DNA from: Gammaproteobacteria bacterium
Lineage (GTDB): Bacteria; Pseudomonadota; Gammaproteobacteria; Pseudomonadales; Halieaceae
Assembly (NCBI GenBank): GCA_030427085.1
Contig: JAUHXH010000004.1
Span: 124,001 to 188,000, forward strand
Direction of reading: 5' to 3'
Length of the DNA stretch: 64,000 nt
Both the position numbers and the translations under genes were made by a program. Positions 1-8,862 of the stretch are shown piece after piece. The notes under the pieces are model-generated. The model was not told the origin of the DNA. It saw only the letters and a program-made list of their open reading frames with translations, and ran no database searches. The stretch's first letter is position 1, and the number at the start of each line of letters is the position of its first letter.

Positions 1-1247
1 TCAAGGACTACATCGCCATTCCCAAGGCCAATGGCTACCAGAGCCTGCATACCGTACTAATGGGCATGCACGGTGTACCGATCGAAATCCAGATTCGCAC
101 TGCCGAAATGGAAGAGATGGCCAACAATGGCATTGCCGCTCACTGGCTCTACAAGTCCGATGGCCAGTCTGCCAACGGCAGCCACGCCCGGGCCCGCCAA
201 TGGGTGCAAGGCTTGCTGGAAATGCAGCAGCGTGCCGGGAACTCCATGGAGTTCATCGAGAGCGTCAAGATCGACCTGTTCCCGGATGAAATCTACGTAT
301 TCACGCCCAAAGGGCGCATCATGGAGCTGCCCCGTGGTGCCACTGCCGTGGACTTCGCCTATGCCGTACACACCGATGTAGGCAACAGCTGCGTAGCCTG
401 TCGTATCAACCGGCGACTGGCGCCGTTGTCCGAACCTTTGCAGAGTGGGCAGACGGTAGAAATCCTCACCGCGTCGGGCGCACGACCCAACCCCTCCTGG
501 TTCAACTACGCCGTTACTGCGAAGGCGCGCACCAACATTCGTCACTTCCTCAAGCACCAGACCCGCGAGGACTCCGTCGCGCTGGGCCGCCGCTTGTTGG
601 AAAAAGCCATGGCGGTGTTCAATCTAACGCTGGACGCTGTACCGGAGGAGCGGCTCAACACCTACCTTGAGCAATCCGGCTGCAACACCCTCGAAGGCCT
701 GCTCGACGAGATTGCCCGCGGTAACCGCTTGCCGGCCCTCACCGCCCAGCAATTGGCCGGCAACAAAGGCCCCGAACAACTCGAGCCCGACAACGGCGGG
801 CAGGCCGTGGCGATCCGCGGGACAGAGGGCTTCATGGTCAGCTACGCCAAGTGCTGCCACCCCATCCCCGGCGACCCCATTGCCGGCTACCTCAGTTCCG
901 AGAAAGGCGTGGTGGTGCACCGCGAACGCTGCAATAACTTTGCTGAACTGCGTGAAGAGTTCGCCGAGCGCCTGGTTGCCCTGCGCTGGGATGACGAAGT
1001 GGAAGGCGAGTTCCCGGTGGAACTGCGTGTGGAGGTGGAAAACCGACGCGGCATGATCGCCGTGCTGGCCACCCGCATAAACTCCATGGACGTTAACATC
1101 GAAAAGATCACCACCGACGACAAGGACTACCAGTTCACCTACGTGGATCTGGTAATGTCGGTAAAAAACCGGGTCCACCTGGCCCGCATCATGAAACGCA
1201 TTCGCTCTGCCGGATCCGTCCGCAAGGTTGTGCGCGTCCGCCACTGA
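1..1247 (+). CDS. spoT: Bifunctional (p)ppGpp synthetase/hydrolase SpoT, 3' part
   Basis: Partial gene entering from the left edge; the frame is open from base 3. It makes and degrades the alarmone (p)ppGpp in the stringent response. What remains begins in the synthetase domain, where [17 protein letters not shown] is the conserved RelA/SpoT stretch. A TGS domain follows ([24 protein letters not shown] split around residues 90-115 of the visible part), then the conserved Cys-rich CCHPIPGD motif, and a C-terminal ACT domain starting near [16 protein letters not shown]. RelA cannot be fully excluded from a fragment, but ridA and recG just downstream are the usual neighbours of spoT. The HD hydrolase domain lies outside the window. 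Confidence 0.95.
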   Translation, partial: KDYIAIPKANGYQSLHTVLMGMHGVPIEIQIRTAEMEEMANNGIAAHWLYKSDGQSANGSHARARQWVQGLLEMQQRAGNSMEFIESVKIDLFPDEIYVFTPKGRIMELPRGATAVDFAYAVHTDVGNSCVACRINRRLAPLSEPLQSGQTVEILTASGARPNPSWFNYAVTAKARTNIRHFLKHQTREDSVALGRRLLEKAMAVFNLTLDAVPEERLNTYLEQSGCNTLEGLLDEIARGNRLPALTAQQLAGNKGPEQLEPDNGGQAVAIRGTEGFMVSYAKCCHPIPGDPIAGYLSSEKGVVVHRERCNNFAELREEFAERLVALRWDDEVEGEFPVELRVEVENRRGMIAVLATRINSMDVNIEKITTDDKDYQFTYVDLVMSVKNRVHLARIMKRIRSAGSVRKVVRVRH

Positions 1248-1283
1248 GCGATTTCCAGTATTTATTCCAGGAGGGTTGCCAAC

Positions 1284-1667
1284 GTGACCAATCGCGCCGT
1301 TATTTCCACTCCCCACGCTCCCGAAGCCATCGGCCCCTACTCACAGGCTGTGAAAGTGGGCAATACCGTCTGGTTGTCGGGGCAAATCCCGCTGGTACCT
1401 GACACCATGGAAATTGTAGAGGGTGATATCACGGCGCAGGCACATCAGGTGTTTGAGAACCTCGCGGCGGTGGCAGAAGCGGCGGGCGGCACTCTGAATG
1501 AGGCGGTCAAAATCAACATTTCTCTGACCGATCTGGGCGACTTTGCGGCGGTGAACGCGGTGATGGCCGAGCATCTGGCGGAGCCCTATCCGGCCCGGGC
1601 TTGCGTGCAGGTAGCGGCCCTCCCCCGTGGCGTGGCGATCGAGGTCGAGGCGATTCTGGCGTTGTAA
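1284..1667 (+). CDS. ridA: RidA family enamine/imine deaminase
   Basis: A 127-residue cytosolic protein that hydrolyses reactive 2-aminoacrylate and related imines released by PLP enzymes. The RidA signatures are present: GPYSQAVKVGN near residues 17-27, the ISGQ-like LSGQIPL, and PARACVQVAALP with the substrate-binding Arg at residue 105. The start is GTG at 1284, preceded by AGGAGG at 1269-1274. It lies 36 bases after spoT and is probably co-transcribed with it. Length and motifs are typical of the family. Confidence 0.95.
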   Translation: MTNRAVISTPHAPEAIGPYSQAVKVGNTVWLSGQIPLVPDTMEIVEGDITAQAHQVFENLAAVAEAAGGTLNEAVKINISLTDLGDFAAVNAVMAEHLAEPYPARACVQVAALPRGVAIEVEAILAL

Positions 1668-1671
1668 ATGC

Positions 1672-2811
1672 CTAGGCCGCAACGACCTTGTTGCGGCCGG
1701 TGTTTTTCGCTTTGTAGAGCGCAGTATCGGCACTGCTCACTAACTGCAGGATTGAGCGCATTTCCGGCTTGTACTGCGCTACACCCACGCTGGTGGTAAA
1801 GGTCAGCGCCTGATGCGTGCCTACGTCAATGGTGATCTCAGCCACCGCCGCCCGCAGCTTTTCCGCCAGCCCGACGGCACCCCTGGTATCCGTTTCCGGT
1901 AAAATCACCACAAACTCCTCCCCGCCATATCGGGCCAGTGAATCACTGGAGCGCAGGTTGTCTTTCAGGGTCCGCGCCACAGCCTTCAGAGCCGTATCGC
2001 CCACTAGGTGGCCATACTCATCGTTGATGTTTTTGAACAGGTCGATGTCCAACAACAGCAACGACAGGGGGCGATCGAATCGCTTGGCATTTTCGAGCAG
2101 TTCTTCACCCACAACGGTGAACACGCGACGGTTGTTAATGCCCGTCAGTTCGTCCGTAGTGGCTGAGCGTCGCAATTCCTGCTCGTAGCTATCGATATTC
2201 CGATTGAGCAAGGCCATGGCGACATAAGTTTCGCCCATCACCACAAAAATGACCGACAGGAAAATCCATTCGGCAGATTCGGGTGTTGTGTATATCAGCG
2301 GTTCACTGTGCGGCGTGAGCTCACAGTAATAGAACAGCGCCCCCGCCAACAGGGTAAACAAAGCCCTCTCCGGCTTTTCGCCCTGATTGAAAATGAGGAA
2401 AACGCCCGGCGGCACGATCAATGCGTAAAAGTGAAAACCCGTGTCCAGACTGAATACCACCGTACTGAACAGCCCGACGTGGGAAAACAATACGATGAAG
2501 AACCAGGATTTGGCCCAGCGGTTCAGCCGGAGATGGGCAAACAGCAGCGTCATTCCATACGCCACTGCAAAGCCCAGGTTACCGAGCGCCACCGCAACCT
2601 CGTTCAGGCCGAACAGGAAGTAGATTGCGTAACCCAGCGCGATACCGCTGGAGGCCACTGCCACCACATTGGTGATTCTAACTTTTGACGCTTCGACAGA
2701 GTCGAGGTGCCCCGTACCGAGACCGAAGAATCTTCGGAATAGTCCTGATTGAGCCATGCGGTTTTGTTCTGGTTCTTGCAAGCGAGCGAGGGTAGTAATG
2801 ATATCGCTCAC
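1672..2811 (-). CDS. Membrane-anchored GGDEF diguanylate cyclase
   Basis: Makes cyclic di-GMP from two GTP. The 379-residue protein has about six hydrophobic segments between residues 45 and 200 and then a complete GGDEF domain. The active-site motif is GGEEF (residues 296-300). An inhibitory I-site RxxD (R287, D290) sits at the usual five-residue distance before it, so product inhibition is expected. The sensor half resembles no ligand-binding domain I can name. The first codon is GTG with no clear ribosome site, and an internal ATG at 2757 is an alternative. It ends 4 bases after the ridA stop, convergent with it. Confidence 0.9.
   Translation of the reverse strand: MSDIITTLARLQEPEQNRMAQSGLFRRFFGLGTGHLDSVEASKVRITNVVAVASSGIALGYAIYFLFGLNEVAVALGNLGFAVAYGMTLLFAHLRLNRWAKSWFFIVLFSHVGLFSTVVFSLDTGFHFYALIVPPGVFLIFNQGEKPERALFTLLAGALFYYCELTPHSEPLIYTTPESAEWIFLSVIFVVMGETYVAMALLNRNIDSYEQELRRSATTDELTGINNRRVFTVVGEELLENAKRFDRPLSLLLLDIDLFKNINDEYGHLVGDTALKAVARTLKDNLRSSDSLARYGGEEFVVILPETDTRGAVGLAEKLRAAVAEITIDVGTHQALTFTTSVGVAQYKPEMRSILQLVSSADTALYKAKNTGRNKVVAA
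1675..1707 (+). terminator. Intrinsic terminator after ridA
   Basis: A 9-bp GC-rich stem (GGCCGCAAC, loop GACCTT, GTTGCGGCC) is followed within four bases by TTTTT on the plus strand. It starts eight bases after the ridA stop. It lies inside the last codons of the convergent diguanylate cyclase gene, so the same bases encode that protein's C-terminus. Confidence 0.75.
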
Positions 2812-2918
2812 TAATGAATTCTAGAAGTCACCAAGCGAGCGAAGGGGCTATCCTGCGTCAGGGAATGCAAAATCTGCGAGCCATGCCCACTTCTCGGGGC
2901 TGTAGAACGCGAGCAGAG

Positions 2919-3356
2919 CTACTGATACTTGATCAGGTGCGCTTTAATGATCTTGTCGCGAATGTCGGTTGTGGTGGACACACTGTCATAGTGCCCGTCA
3001 CCGCCGACGTTTTTAAGTTTTCCGTCTTTCGTTACCACGTAACGCGGCCCTTCATCGGACTTACCGCTGGTGGATCTGGATTCCCCCACCTTGATCGTGT
3101 CCATACCATCGATAATGATCCCATCAGCGCCCTTTGCCATGGCATCCTGAACCAGTTGTTGCTGGATAGCCTCGAAACTCAGATACTCGGTACCTTCGGT
3201 TTGGGCGGTGCCCATGGTTTTGAAGGGCCGATTCACATCGGCCGCGTCGAAATAAATATCGACGTGCGTGGTTGGGGTATAGGACTCCCCTACATAATCA
3301 GTAGTCGCACAGGAAACCACAAGCAACAACAAGGCCACGACTGGAAGCTTGATCAT
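2919..3356 (-). CDS. Small putative lipoprotein of unknown function
   Basis: 145 residues. The N-terminus is a lipoprotein signal: a short basic start, a hydrophobic run, and the lipobox VVSC with Cys at residue 16. The mature protein is therefore probably lipid-anchored in the envelope. The rest is soluble with no domain I recognise. It contains a stretch about DGIIIDGMDTIKVGES and a charged C-terminus. It stands alone between the diguanylate cyclase and the MgtC-like gene, all on the minus strand. Confidence 0.7.
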   Translation of the reverse strand: MIKLPVVALLLLVVSCATTDYVGESYTPTTHVDIYFDAADVNRPFKTMGTAQTEGTEYLSFEAIQQQLVQDAMAKGADGIIIDGMDTIKVGESRSTSGKSDEGPRYVVTKDGKLKNVGGDGHYDSVSTTTDIRDKIIKAHLIKYQ

Positions 3357-3427
3357 TCTCTTGCTCCTTCAACATTGCCGAATACCCTTCAAGTATGGCA
3401 CAGGCCGCACACGAGGCTCACCCGGCA

Positions 3428-3868
3428 CTAATCTGTTCTGCCCTTCCCGTTTTTGAACAGGCCTGAAAACTGAAAAATCAGGAACCCCATCAGGGAGAGC
3501 ACCAGGGCAATTTCATAGCGACCGTAGGCTACCGACACACCGATCGCACCCGTGTTCCATATCCCGGCTGCCGTCGCGGTGCCATTGACTGAATCGCCGC
3601 TCTTGAAAATCGCGCCACCGCCGATGAAGCCCATACCGGTGATAATGCCGTACATCACCCTCGCCTCTGCATCGGACCCTTCGTACACACTCATCCCCAC
3701 CAGCATGAAGGCGCAGGAAGCAATCGTAACCAGGGGAAACGTGCGCAATCCCGCCCCACTGGCGTGTAGCTCCCGATTGAAGGCGATAGGAAGCGACAAC
3801 AGGAATGCGATACCCAATTGGGCAAAGTTGAAATAAATAAGGTCCAGATTCACATCAAGGTTCGGCAT
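3428..3868 (-). CDS. MgtC/SapB family inner-membrane protein
   Basis: 146 residues with four hydrophobic segments. The family signature is clear: FNRELHASGAGLRT near residues 29-42, then MGFIGGGAIFK and GIWNTGAIGV. MgtC proteins are linked to growth in low magnesium and to regulation of ATP synthase or other membrane targets, but the shorter members lack the C-terminal ACT-like domain, as here. The biochemical role is therefore open. Only 26 bases separate it from the methionine aminopeptidase gene upstream, so the two may be co-transcribed. Confidence 0.85.
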   Translation of the reverse strand: MPNLDVNLDLIYFNFAQLGIAFLLSLPIAFNRELHASGAGLRTFPLVTIASCAFMLVGMSVYEGSDAEARVMYGIITGMGFIGGGAIFKSGDSVNGTATAAGIWNTGAIGVSVAYGRYEIALVLSLMGFLIFQFSGLFKNGKGRTD

Positions 3869-3894
3869 AGCACCTCCCAGCCCGATGCCTGAAA

Positions 3895-4647
3895 CTAAGC
3901 GGATGACAGTGTGGCAATAATTGGGGAACCTTTGGTAATAATTACCGTGTGTTCAAATTGCGCCGAAAGATTGGCTGGATGCCCAATCAGCGTCCATCCA
4001 TCATCAGCTTCATCAACATAGCTGCTCCGGGTAGACAGAAAAGGCTCAATCGCCACCACCTGGCCCTCTCGAAAACGGCGCGGATCCCGGCGCTCAAAAT
4101 AGCTGACAATATCTTCGGGCGCTTCGTGCAAGCTGCGCCCAACACCGTGACCTGCCAGGTTACGGATCACCTTGAAACCATATTGCTTTGCTGTGCGCTG
4201 GACTGCCCTGCCAACACCGTTGATCGGTGCTCCTGCACGGGCTTCGCGTAGCGCACGTTTCAATGCAACACGCGTTGCATGGCACAGCTGCGCTTTGACT
4301 GGCGCAACTGGCGGCACAACGGTAGTGCCGCCCGTATCGGCGAAGTACCCATCCAACTCCGCAGAAACATCCACATTAACAATGTCGCCGGGCTGAATCA
4401 CCCGCGCACCGGGAATACCGTGGGCGGCTTCTTCATTGATGCTGATGCAGGTCGCTCCCGGGAAATCGTAGGTCACCCGGGGAGCCGACGTTGCACCAAG
4501 TGTGCTGAGCAGCCTATCGCCGATCTGGTCCAGTTCAGCCGTCGTCATTCCCGGTTCAACGGCGCTCAACATGGCATCACGTACACAAGCAACGACTTTA
4601 CCGGCGTTCAGAATGCCATCTATGTCTTTTTGGTTTTCGACCGTCAT
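3895..4647 (-). CDS. map: Type I methionine aminopeptidase
   Basis: Removes the initiator methionine from new proteins. The 250-residue protein carries all the expected metal and catalytic residues: H76 in HGIPG, D93 and D104 in NVDVSAELDGYFADTGGT, H167 in GHGVGRSLHE, E201 in IEPF and E232 near the end. It lacks an N-terminal zinc-finger extension. The housekeeping map usually sits next to rpsB, which is not here, so this may be a second, stand-alone copy. That last point is inference from context. Confidence 0.93.
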   Translation of the reverse strand: MTVENQKDIDGILNAGKVVACVRDAMLSAVEPGMTTAELDQIGDRLLSTLGATSAPRVTYDFPGATCISINEEAAHGIPGARVIQPGDIVNVDVSAELDGYFADTGGTTVVPPVAPVKAQLCHATRVALKRALREARAGAPINGVGRAVQRTAKQYGFKVIRNLAGHGVGRSLHEAPEDIVSYFERRDPRRFREGQVVAIEPFLSTRSSYVDEADDGWTLIGHPANLSAQFEHTVIITKGSPIIATLSSA

Positions 4648-4702
4648 AGTTTATCTCGCCTATTGGCCCAATTTTCGCAATCACACTCGGAGTAAGTGCA
4701 GC

Positions 4703-4939
4703 CTACATCAGTACTATCAGTAGGGCAGTAATAACGGCTAACACAATAAACAAACGTCCCAGCGATTTGTTCGATTGATGTTGATGCTCGATCCTCTCCC
4801 TCAAAAGGGCGAGGCCTTGCTCATCAAGATCGCCGCACCAGCGACACTTGTCCAGGTTTTCTCGAGAATACAAATTGCAACGGTCGCATTTTTTCCGCTT
4901 CGGCTGCATGGAATGCCAAACCGCTCTACCTAGTGGCAT
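4703..4939 (-). CDS. Small zinc-ribbon protein with C-terminal membrane anchor
   Basis: 78 residues if started at the ATG at 4939, which has AGAGG six bases upstream; a longer reading frame from 5077 would overlap the methyltransferase gene. Two CxxC pairs (KKCDRCN and DKCRWCGD) form a probable zinc ribbon. A charged linker and a single hydrophobic helix (RLFIVLAVITALLIVLM) at the extreme C-terminus suggest a tail-anchored membrane protein. I do not know its function. Confidence 0.65.
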   Translation of the reverse strand: MPLGRAVWHSMQPKRKKCDRCNLYSRENLDKCRWCGDLDEQGLALLRERIEHQHQSNKSLGRLFIVLAVITALLIVLM

Positions 4940-4967
4940 GTCCGACCTCTGGTGTGGTGAATTCTCT

Positions 4968-5738
4968 TCATGGCGACTCAGTAATGCCCGATGACTTTCG
5001 CGCAACATACACCCCGTAACCATAGTAAGCCCGGTACTGGTTATACAACGCCATTTCTTCTTGCTCTGCAGCAACAAGCGCGCTCGCTGCTTCGCTATTG
5101 CCGTTTCGGTTCAGGAATTCGCTAAAGCTATCTCTAATGGGTGCGTAGTAGTTGTCTTCCCAACAATGCTCAGGGAGCACGAAATACCCGATTGGTGAGT
5201 AGCCGTTTTCCTCTAATACACGCAGTTTGGCGGAAGCGGTATCAATTTCAGGGTACAAGCCTACCCAGTGATCCTGAAGCGCTTGTGGCCGCGAGCCTGT
5301 TAGCCAGGTGATTTCAGATACAACGAGCAACCCGCCGGGTTTGAGGAGGCGTCGCCACTGCCCGACACCCTTTTCAAAGCCGATGTTGTAGATGGCGCCT
5401 TCAGACCAGAGCACATCAAACGATGCCTCGGGGAGTGAAAGGTCATCCATGGACGCGCACAGCGTTGAGACATTGTCTGACAGACCCGCTTCTTCAACCC
5501 TGGCCTGAAGGACATCCAGAAATTCCTGCAGGAAATCCACCGCAGTGATTTCCGCGTTGAGGAGCCGTGCGAGAACCAGCGTTGAGGCGCCGGTACCACA
5601 GCCGATATCAGCTATTTTTAGCGGCCCCTTCCGATCCAGCCTCGCCAGATCGATCGCCCGTTCAGTTTCAACATCACCGCCTGGACCTTGCCGCTTCTGC
5701 GATTTGTGCAGATCGATCAGTAACTGGAGGTCATCCAA
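4968..5738 (-). CDS. Class I SAM-dependent methyltransferase
   Basis: 256 residues. The SAM-binding motif I is ADIGCGTGASTLVLA near residues 43-57, followed by the acidic end of strand 2 (AVDF) and a post-motif region SLPEASFDVLWSEGAIYNIG typical of small-molecule methyltransferases of the UbiE/Methyltransf_11 group. The substrate cannot be told from sequence. It sits 15 bases after the stop of the epimerase-like gene and likely shares its transcript. Confidence 0.85.
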   Translation of the reverse strand: MDDLQLLIDLHKSQKRQGPGGDVETERAIDLARLDRKGPLKIADIGCGTGASTLVLARLLNAEITAVDFLQEFLDVLQARVEEAGLSDNVSTLCASMDDLSLPEASFDVLWSEGAIYNIGFEKGVGQWRRLLKPGGLLVVSEITWLTGSRPQALQDHWVGLYPEIDTASAKLRVLEENGYSPIGYFVLPEHCWEDNYYAPIRDSFSEFLNRNGNSEAASALVAAEQEEMALYNQYRAYYGYGVYVARKSSGITESP

Positions 5739-5753
5739 TGGTATCTCTCCGTG

Positions 5754-6599
5754 CTAGCTATTGATGAGTGTGGCGTAACCCGCTTTGTAGTTTGGGTAGA
5801 GCAGACGATAGCCGCTGTCCTTCAACCGGTCATTTCGACAACGCTTATGGACGGGGCGTTCATCACTTTTTGTTTGTTCGATTACAGAAAGGCCCAACTT
5901 CCTCGCCATCCATTGCTCCACCTCATGCCGGGGCGATGGCACATCGTCAACCACCAGATATTCCCGATGCAGCGAGGCGCCGCTATTGGAGTCCTCTATA
6001 AGATAGTGGATAAAGCCCGCCACATCATTGCGATGCACACGGTTGGTGTAGGCCACCGGTTCTGCGGGTGCAACATTCCCTGCCGCCACCTTTCGCAGCA
6101 ATCGGCCGCCAGGCGCGCCGTAGATACCCGCGCAACGCAATAGGCTATAGGGGCAGCCAATCGACGCCAGAATTTCTTCACTGCCTAATAGGGCAGAAGC
6201 AGCATATCCAGAAGCAGCTACCGGAGAGTCATCGGTCACCCAACCGCCATCTCGCTCTGCGTACACACGCGAACTGGAAACCACGAACAGGTGCTGCGGG
6301 CGGTGTGCACCCAGGCCGCGCACTAAATTGTCTGCGGCATCGACGTAACCTCGCTGATAGCCTGCCTCGTCGCGCCCCGAGGGCGTCAATGTGGTGACGA
6401 TGTAATCTGGCGCCAGTCTTTCTACAGCGGCGAGGCTCCCCGGCTCACTGAAGTCGGCGGACAGCTTTTCAAAACTGTCAGGCAGTTTACTGGGGTCGCG
6501 CCGCACACCGATAACGCGCACGCCGTCCTCGATCAGTTTCAGGCCCAGACGAATGCCGATATCGCCACAACCCAGAATCAGCACAGATTTGCCCTTCAA
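5754..6599 (-). CDS. NAD(P)-dependent epimerase/dehydratase-like protein (YeeZ type)
   Basis: 281 residues, atypical extended SDR. The nucleotide-binding motif LILGCGDIGIRLG is at residues 6-18, and SSSRVYAERDGGWVTDDSP resembles the SSTRVYG segment of YeeZ-like proteins with the active-site Ser and Tyr. The physiological substrate of this family is not established. It is transcribed away from recG; the 160-base gap between them holds their promoters. Confidence 0.8.
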   Translation of the reverse strand: MKGKSVLILGCGDIGIRLGLKLIEDGVRVIGVRRDPSKLPDSFEKLSADFSEPGSLAAVERLAPDYIVTTLTPSGRDEAGYQRGYVDAADNLVRGLGAHRPQHLFVVSSSRVYAERDGGWVTDDSPVAASGYAASALLGSEEILASIGCPYSLLRCAGIYGAPGGRLLRKVAAGNVAPAEPVAYTNRVHRNDVAGFIHYLIEDSNSGASLHREYLVVDDVPSPRHEVEQWMARKLGLSVIEQTKSDERPVHKRCRNDRLKDSGYRLLYPNYKAGYATLINS

Positions 6600-6761
6600 T
6601 TCACTTCTCCACTGGTTACACTAGCGTCATACCCGAAGGCCGCACGCCGAAGAGTTTGCAGACCCAAATGATAGACCGCCATTTTCCGCCAGTCGCCGCC
6701 ACAAAAGCCAATGGCATGATCGCTTGTTGTTGTGGAAATAGTCGGTGGAGCTGAATTCAGG

Positions 6762-8825
6762 GTGACTTCCACCATCGACCTTTCAGTTCAGGAGCTACGC
6801 GGTGTCGGCCCGGCACTGGCCGGCAAGCTGGCCGATTACGGTATTCACCGCATCCGCGACCTGCTCTTTCACCTGCCCTTACGCTATCAGGATCGTACCC
6901 GCATCACACCCATTGCGGCCGCCCGCGACGGTGATGACGTGGTGGTGGAAGGAGAGATTCGGGCCGCCGATGTCGTGTTCGGCCGCCGCCGCTCGCTGGT
7001 GGTGCGCCTGCAGGATGGCTCCGGCCTGATAACACTGCGTTTCTTCCATTTTTCAGCGGCACAAAAAAATGCGCTGCGCGCCGGCACCCGATTGCGTTGC
7101 TTTGGGCAGGTGCGACGCGGCGCCCGCGGTTATGAAATATTCCATCCGGAATACCGACGAGTGGAAGAAGGCGAAGTAGCCGTTGAAGAGACCCTGACAC
7201 CGATCTACCCCAGCACCGCTGGCATCGGTCAGAACCAGTGGCGGAGTTTGTGTACTCAGGCACTGAAGCACCTGAAAAACAGCGCGCTACCGGATTTATT
7301 GCCTGCAGGCAGCGCTCGCTACGATCTGGCGCAGGCGCTCGACTACCTCCATGCTCCTCCGCCAGATGCGCCATTGGAACAATTGCGAGAGGGCGAACAC
7401 CCGGCGCAGTTGCGCCTCGCGCTGGAGGAACTAGTTGCCCACAATCTCGCCCTGCAGGCACTGAGGCAGCGGGCACGCAGGCATGGTGCACCCGCTATTG
7501 CCGCCGCTGATAAGGATGTCTCCGCATTTATTCGGTCCCTGCCCTTCACCCTCACTGCTGCCCAACAGCGTGTGTCCGACGAAATCAGTGAAGACCTGAC
7601 CCGGTCAGTACCGATGTTGCGACTGGTACAGGGAGATGTCGGCTGCGGTAAAACGGTGGTGGCCGCCATTGCTGCCCTGCGCGCCGTTCGTAACGGCCTG
7701 CAGGTTGCCATCATGGCCCCCACAGAAATTCTGGCGGAGCAACACTGGCAGAACTTCAGCGCCTGGCTGGAGCCACTCGGCGTGCGCATGGCCTGGCTGA
7801 CCGGCCGGGTGAAAGGTAAGAAGCGCGCACAAACACTGGTTGACATCGCCGCGGGGGAAGCGCAACTGGTGGTAGGCACCCACGCCCTGTTTCAGGATGA
7901 CGTGGCCTTTGCCGCACTGGGGCTGGTGGTGGTGGACGAACAGCATCGCTTTGGCGTGCACCAACGCCTTTCGTTGAGCGAAAAAGGCGACCCGGCGATT
8001 GGCCGGCCCCACCAGTTGATCATGACCGCCACCCCCATTCCCCGCACCCTGTCCATGGTCGCCTACGCCGACCTGGACTGCTCCATCATCGACGAACTTC
8101 CCCCGGGCCGAACACCGGTGAAAACCGTACTGGTAGAGGAACGCCGACGAGATCAGGTGGTAGAGCGCGTTGCAGCGGCCTGCACGGAAGGTCGGCAGGC
8201 CTACTGGGCCTGCACCCTGATCGAGGAGTCGGACGCTCTGCAGGCCCAGGCCGCGGAGGCAACTGCTGCTGAACTTGCCAGCGCTTTACCTGAGTTGCAA
8301 ATCGGCCTGGTGCATGGACGATTGAAGCCAGCAGAGAAAGAACAGGTGATGGCGGCGTTCAAAGCGGGGGAAATCCATCTGCTGGTCGCGACGACCGTTA
8401 TCGAGGTGGGTGTGGATGTACCCAACGCCAGCCTGATGATCATCGAAAATCCCGAGCGTCTGGGGCTGGCGCAGCTGCACCAGTTACGAGGACGTGTCGG
8501 CCGGGGCACTCAGGCCAGTCACTGTCTGTTGCTCTACCGCTCGCCTCTGTCAGCTCACGGCAAGGAGCGACTCGCCGCCATGCGCGATAGTAACGACGGT
8601 TTTTACATCGCGGAAAAAGACCTGGAACTGCGAGGCCCCGGCGAAGTACTGGGCACCCGACAAACCGGTTTGATGGAGTTTCGCGTAGCGGAACTACCCG
8701 CCCACAACCACCTGCTGGAAAAAGTGCAGATGGTGGCGGAACAGCTGAGAGAGCAACACCCGGAGCTGACAGCGCCCCTGATCCAGCGCTGGACCGGTAA
8801 TGCCGCGCAATTTGCGAATGTGTGA
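6762..8825 (+). CDS. recG: ATP-dependent DNA helicase RecG
   Basis: Branch-migration helicase that remodels stalled replication forks and Holliday junctions. An N-terminal wedge/OB domain (GVGPALAGKLADYGI, then the DGSGLITLRFFHFSAAQKN block) precedes the two helicase lobes: Walker A GDVGCGKT, DEQH-box VVDEQHRFGV, TATPIPRT, and the C-terminal QLRGRVGRG and ERLAAM..GFYIAEKDLELRGPGE. I prefer the GTG at 6762, preceded by GGTGGAG at 6744-6750 and giving an N-terminus that aligns with the family. The frame opens earlier at GTG 6732, which has no ribosome site. Confidence 0.97.
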   Translation: MTSTIDLSVQELRGVGPALAGKLADYGIHRIRDLLFHLPLRYQDRTRITPIAAARDGDDVVVEGEIRAADVVFGRRRSLVVRLQDGSGLITLRFFHFSAAQKNALRAGTRLRCFGQVRRGARGYEIFHPEYRRVEEGEVAVEETLTPIYPSTAGIGQNQWRSLCTQALKHLKNSALPDLLPAGSARYDLAQALDYLHAPPPDAPLEQLREGEHPAQLRLALEELVAHNLALQALRQRARRHGAPAIAAADKDVSAFIRSLPFTLTAAQQRVSDEISEDLTRSVPMLRLVQGDVGCGKTVVAAIAALRAVRNGLQVAIMAPTEILAEQHWQNFSAWLEPLGVRMAWLTGRVKGKKRAQTLVDIAAGEAQLVVGTHALFQDDVAFAALGLVVVDEQHRFGVHQRLSLSEKGDPAIGRPHQLIMTATPIPRTLSMVAYADLDCSIIDELPPGRTPVKTVLVEERRRDQVVERVAAACTEGRQAYWACTLIEESDALQAQAAEATAAELASALPELQIGLVHGRLKPAEKEQVMAAFKAGEIHLLVATTVIEVGVDVPNASLMIIENPERLGLAQLHQLRGRVGRGTQASHCLLLYRSPLSAHGKERLAAMRDSNDGFYIAEKDLELRGPGEVLGTRQTGLMEFRVAELPAHNHLLEKVQMVAEQLREQHPELTAPLIQRWTGNAAQFANV

Positions 8826-8827
8826 GT

Positions 8828-8855
8828 GACACCGCGCCAGGAGAAGCGCGGTGTC
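8828..8855. terminator. Stem-loop between convergent recG and rubredoxin reductase
   Basis: A perfect 10-bp inverted repeat (GACACCGCGC, loop of 8, GCGCGGTGTC) begins 3 bases after the recG stop and ends 8 bases before the end of the convergent gene. There is no T-run on either side, so it may be a weak or factor-assisted bidirectional terminator. Confidence 0.5.
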
Positions 8856-8862
8856 TACAGCA

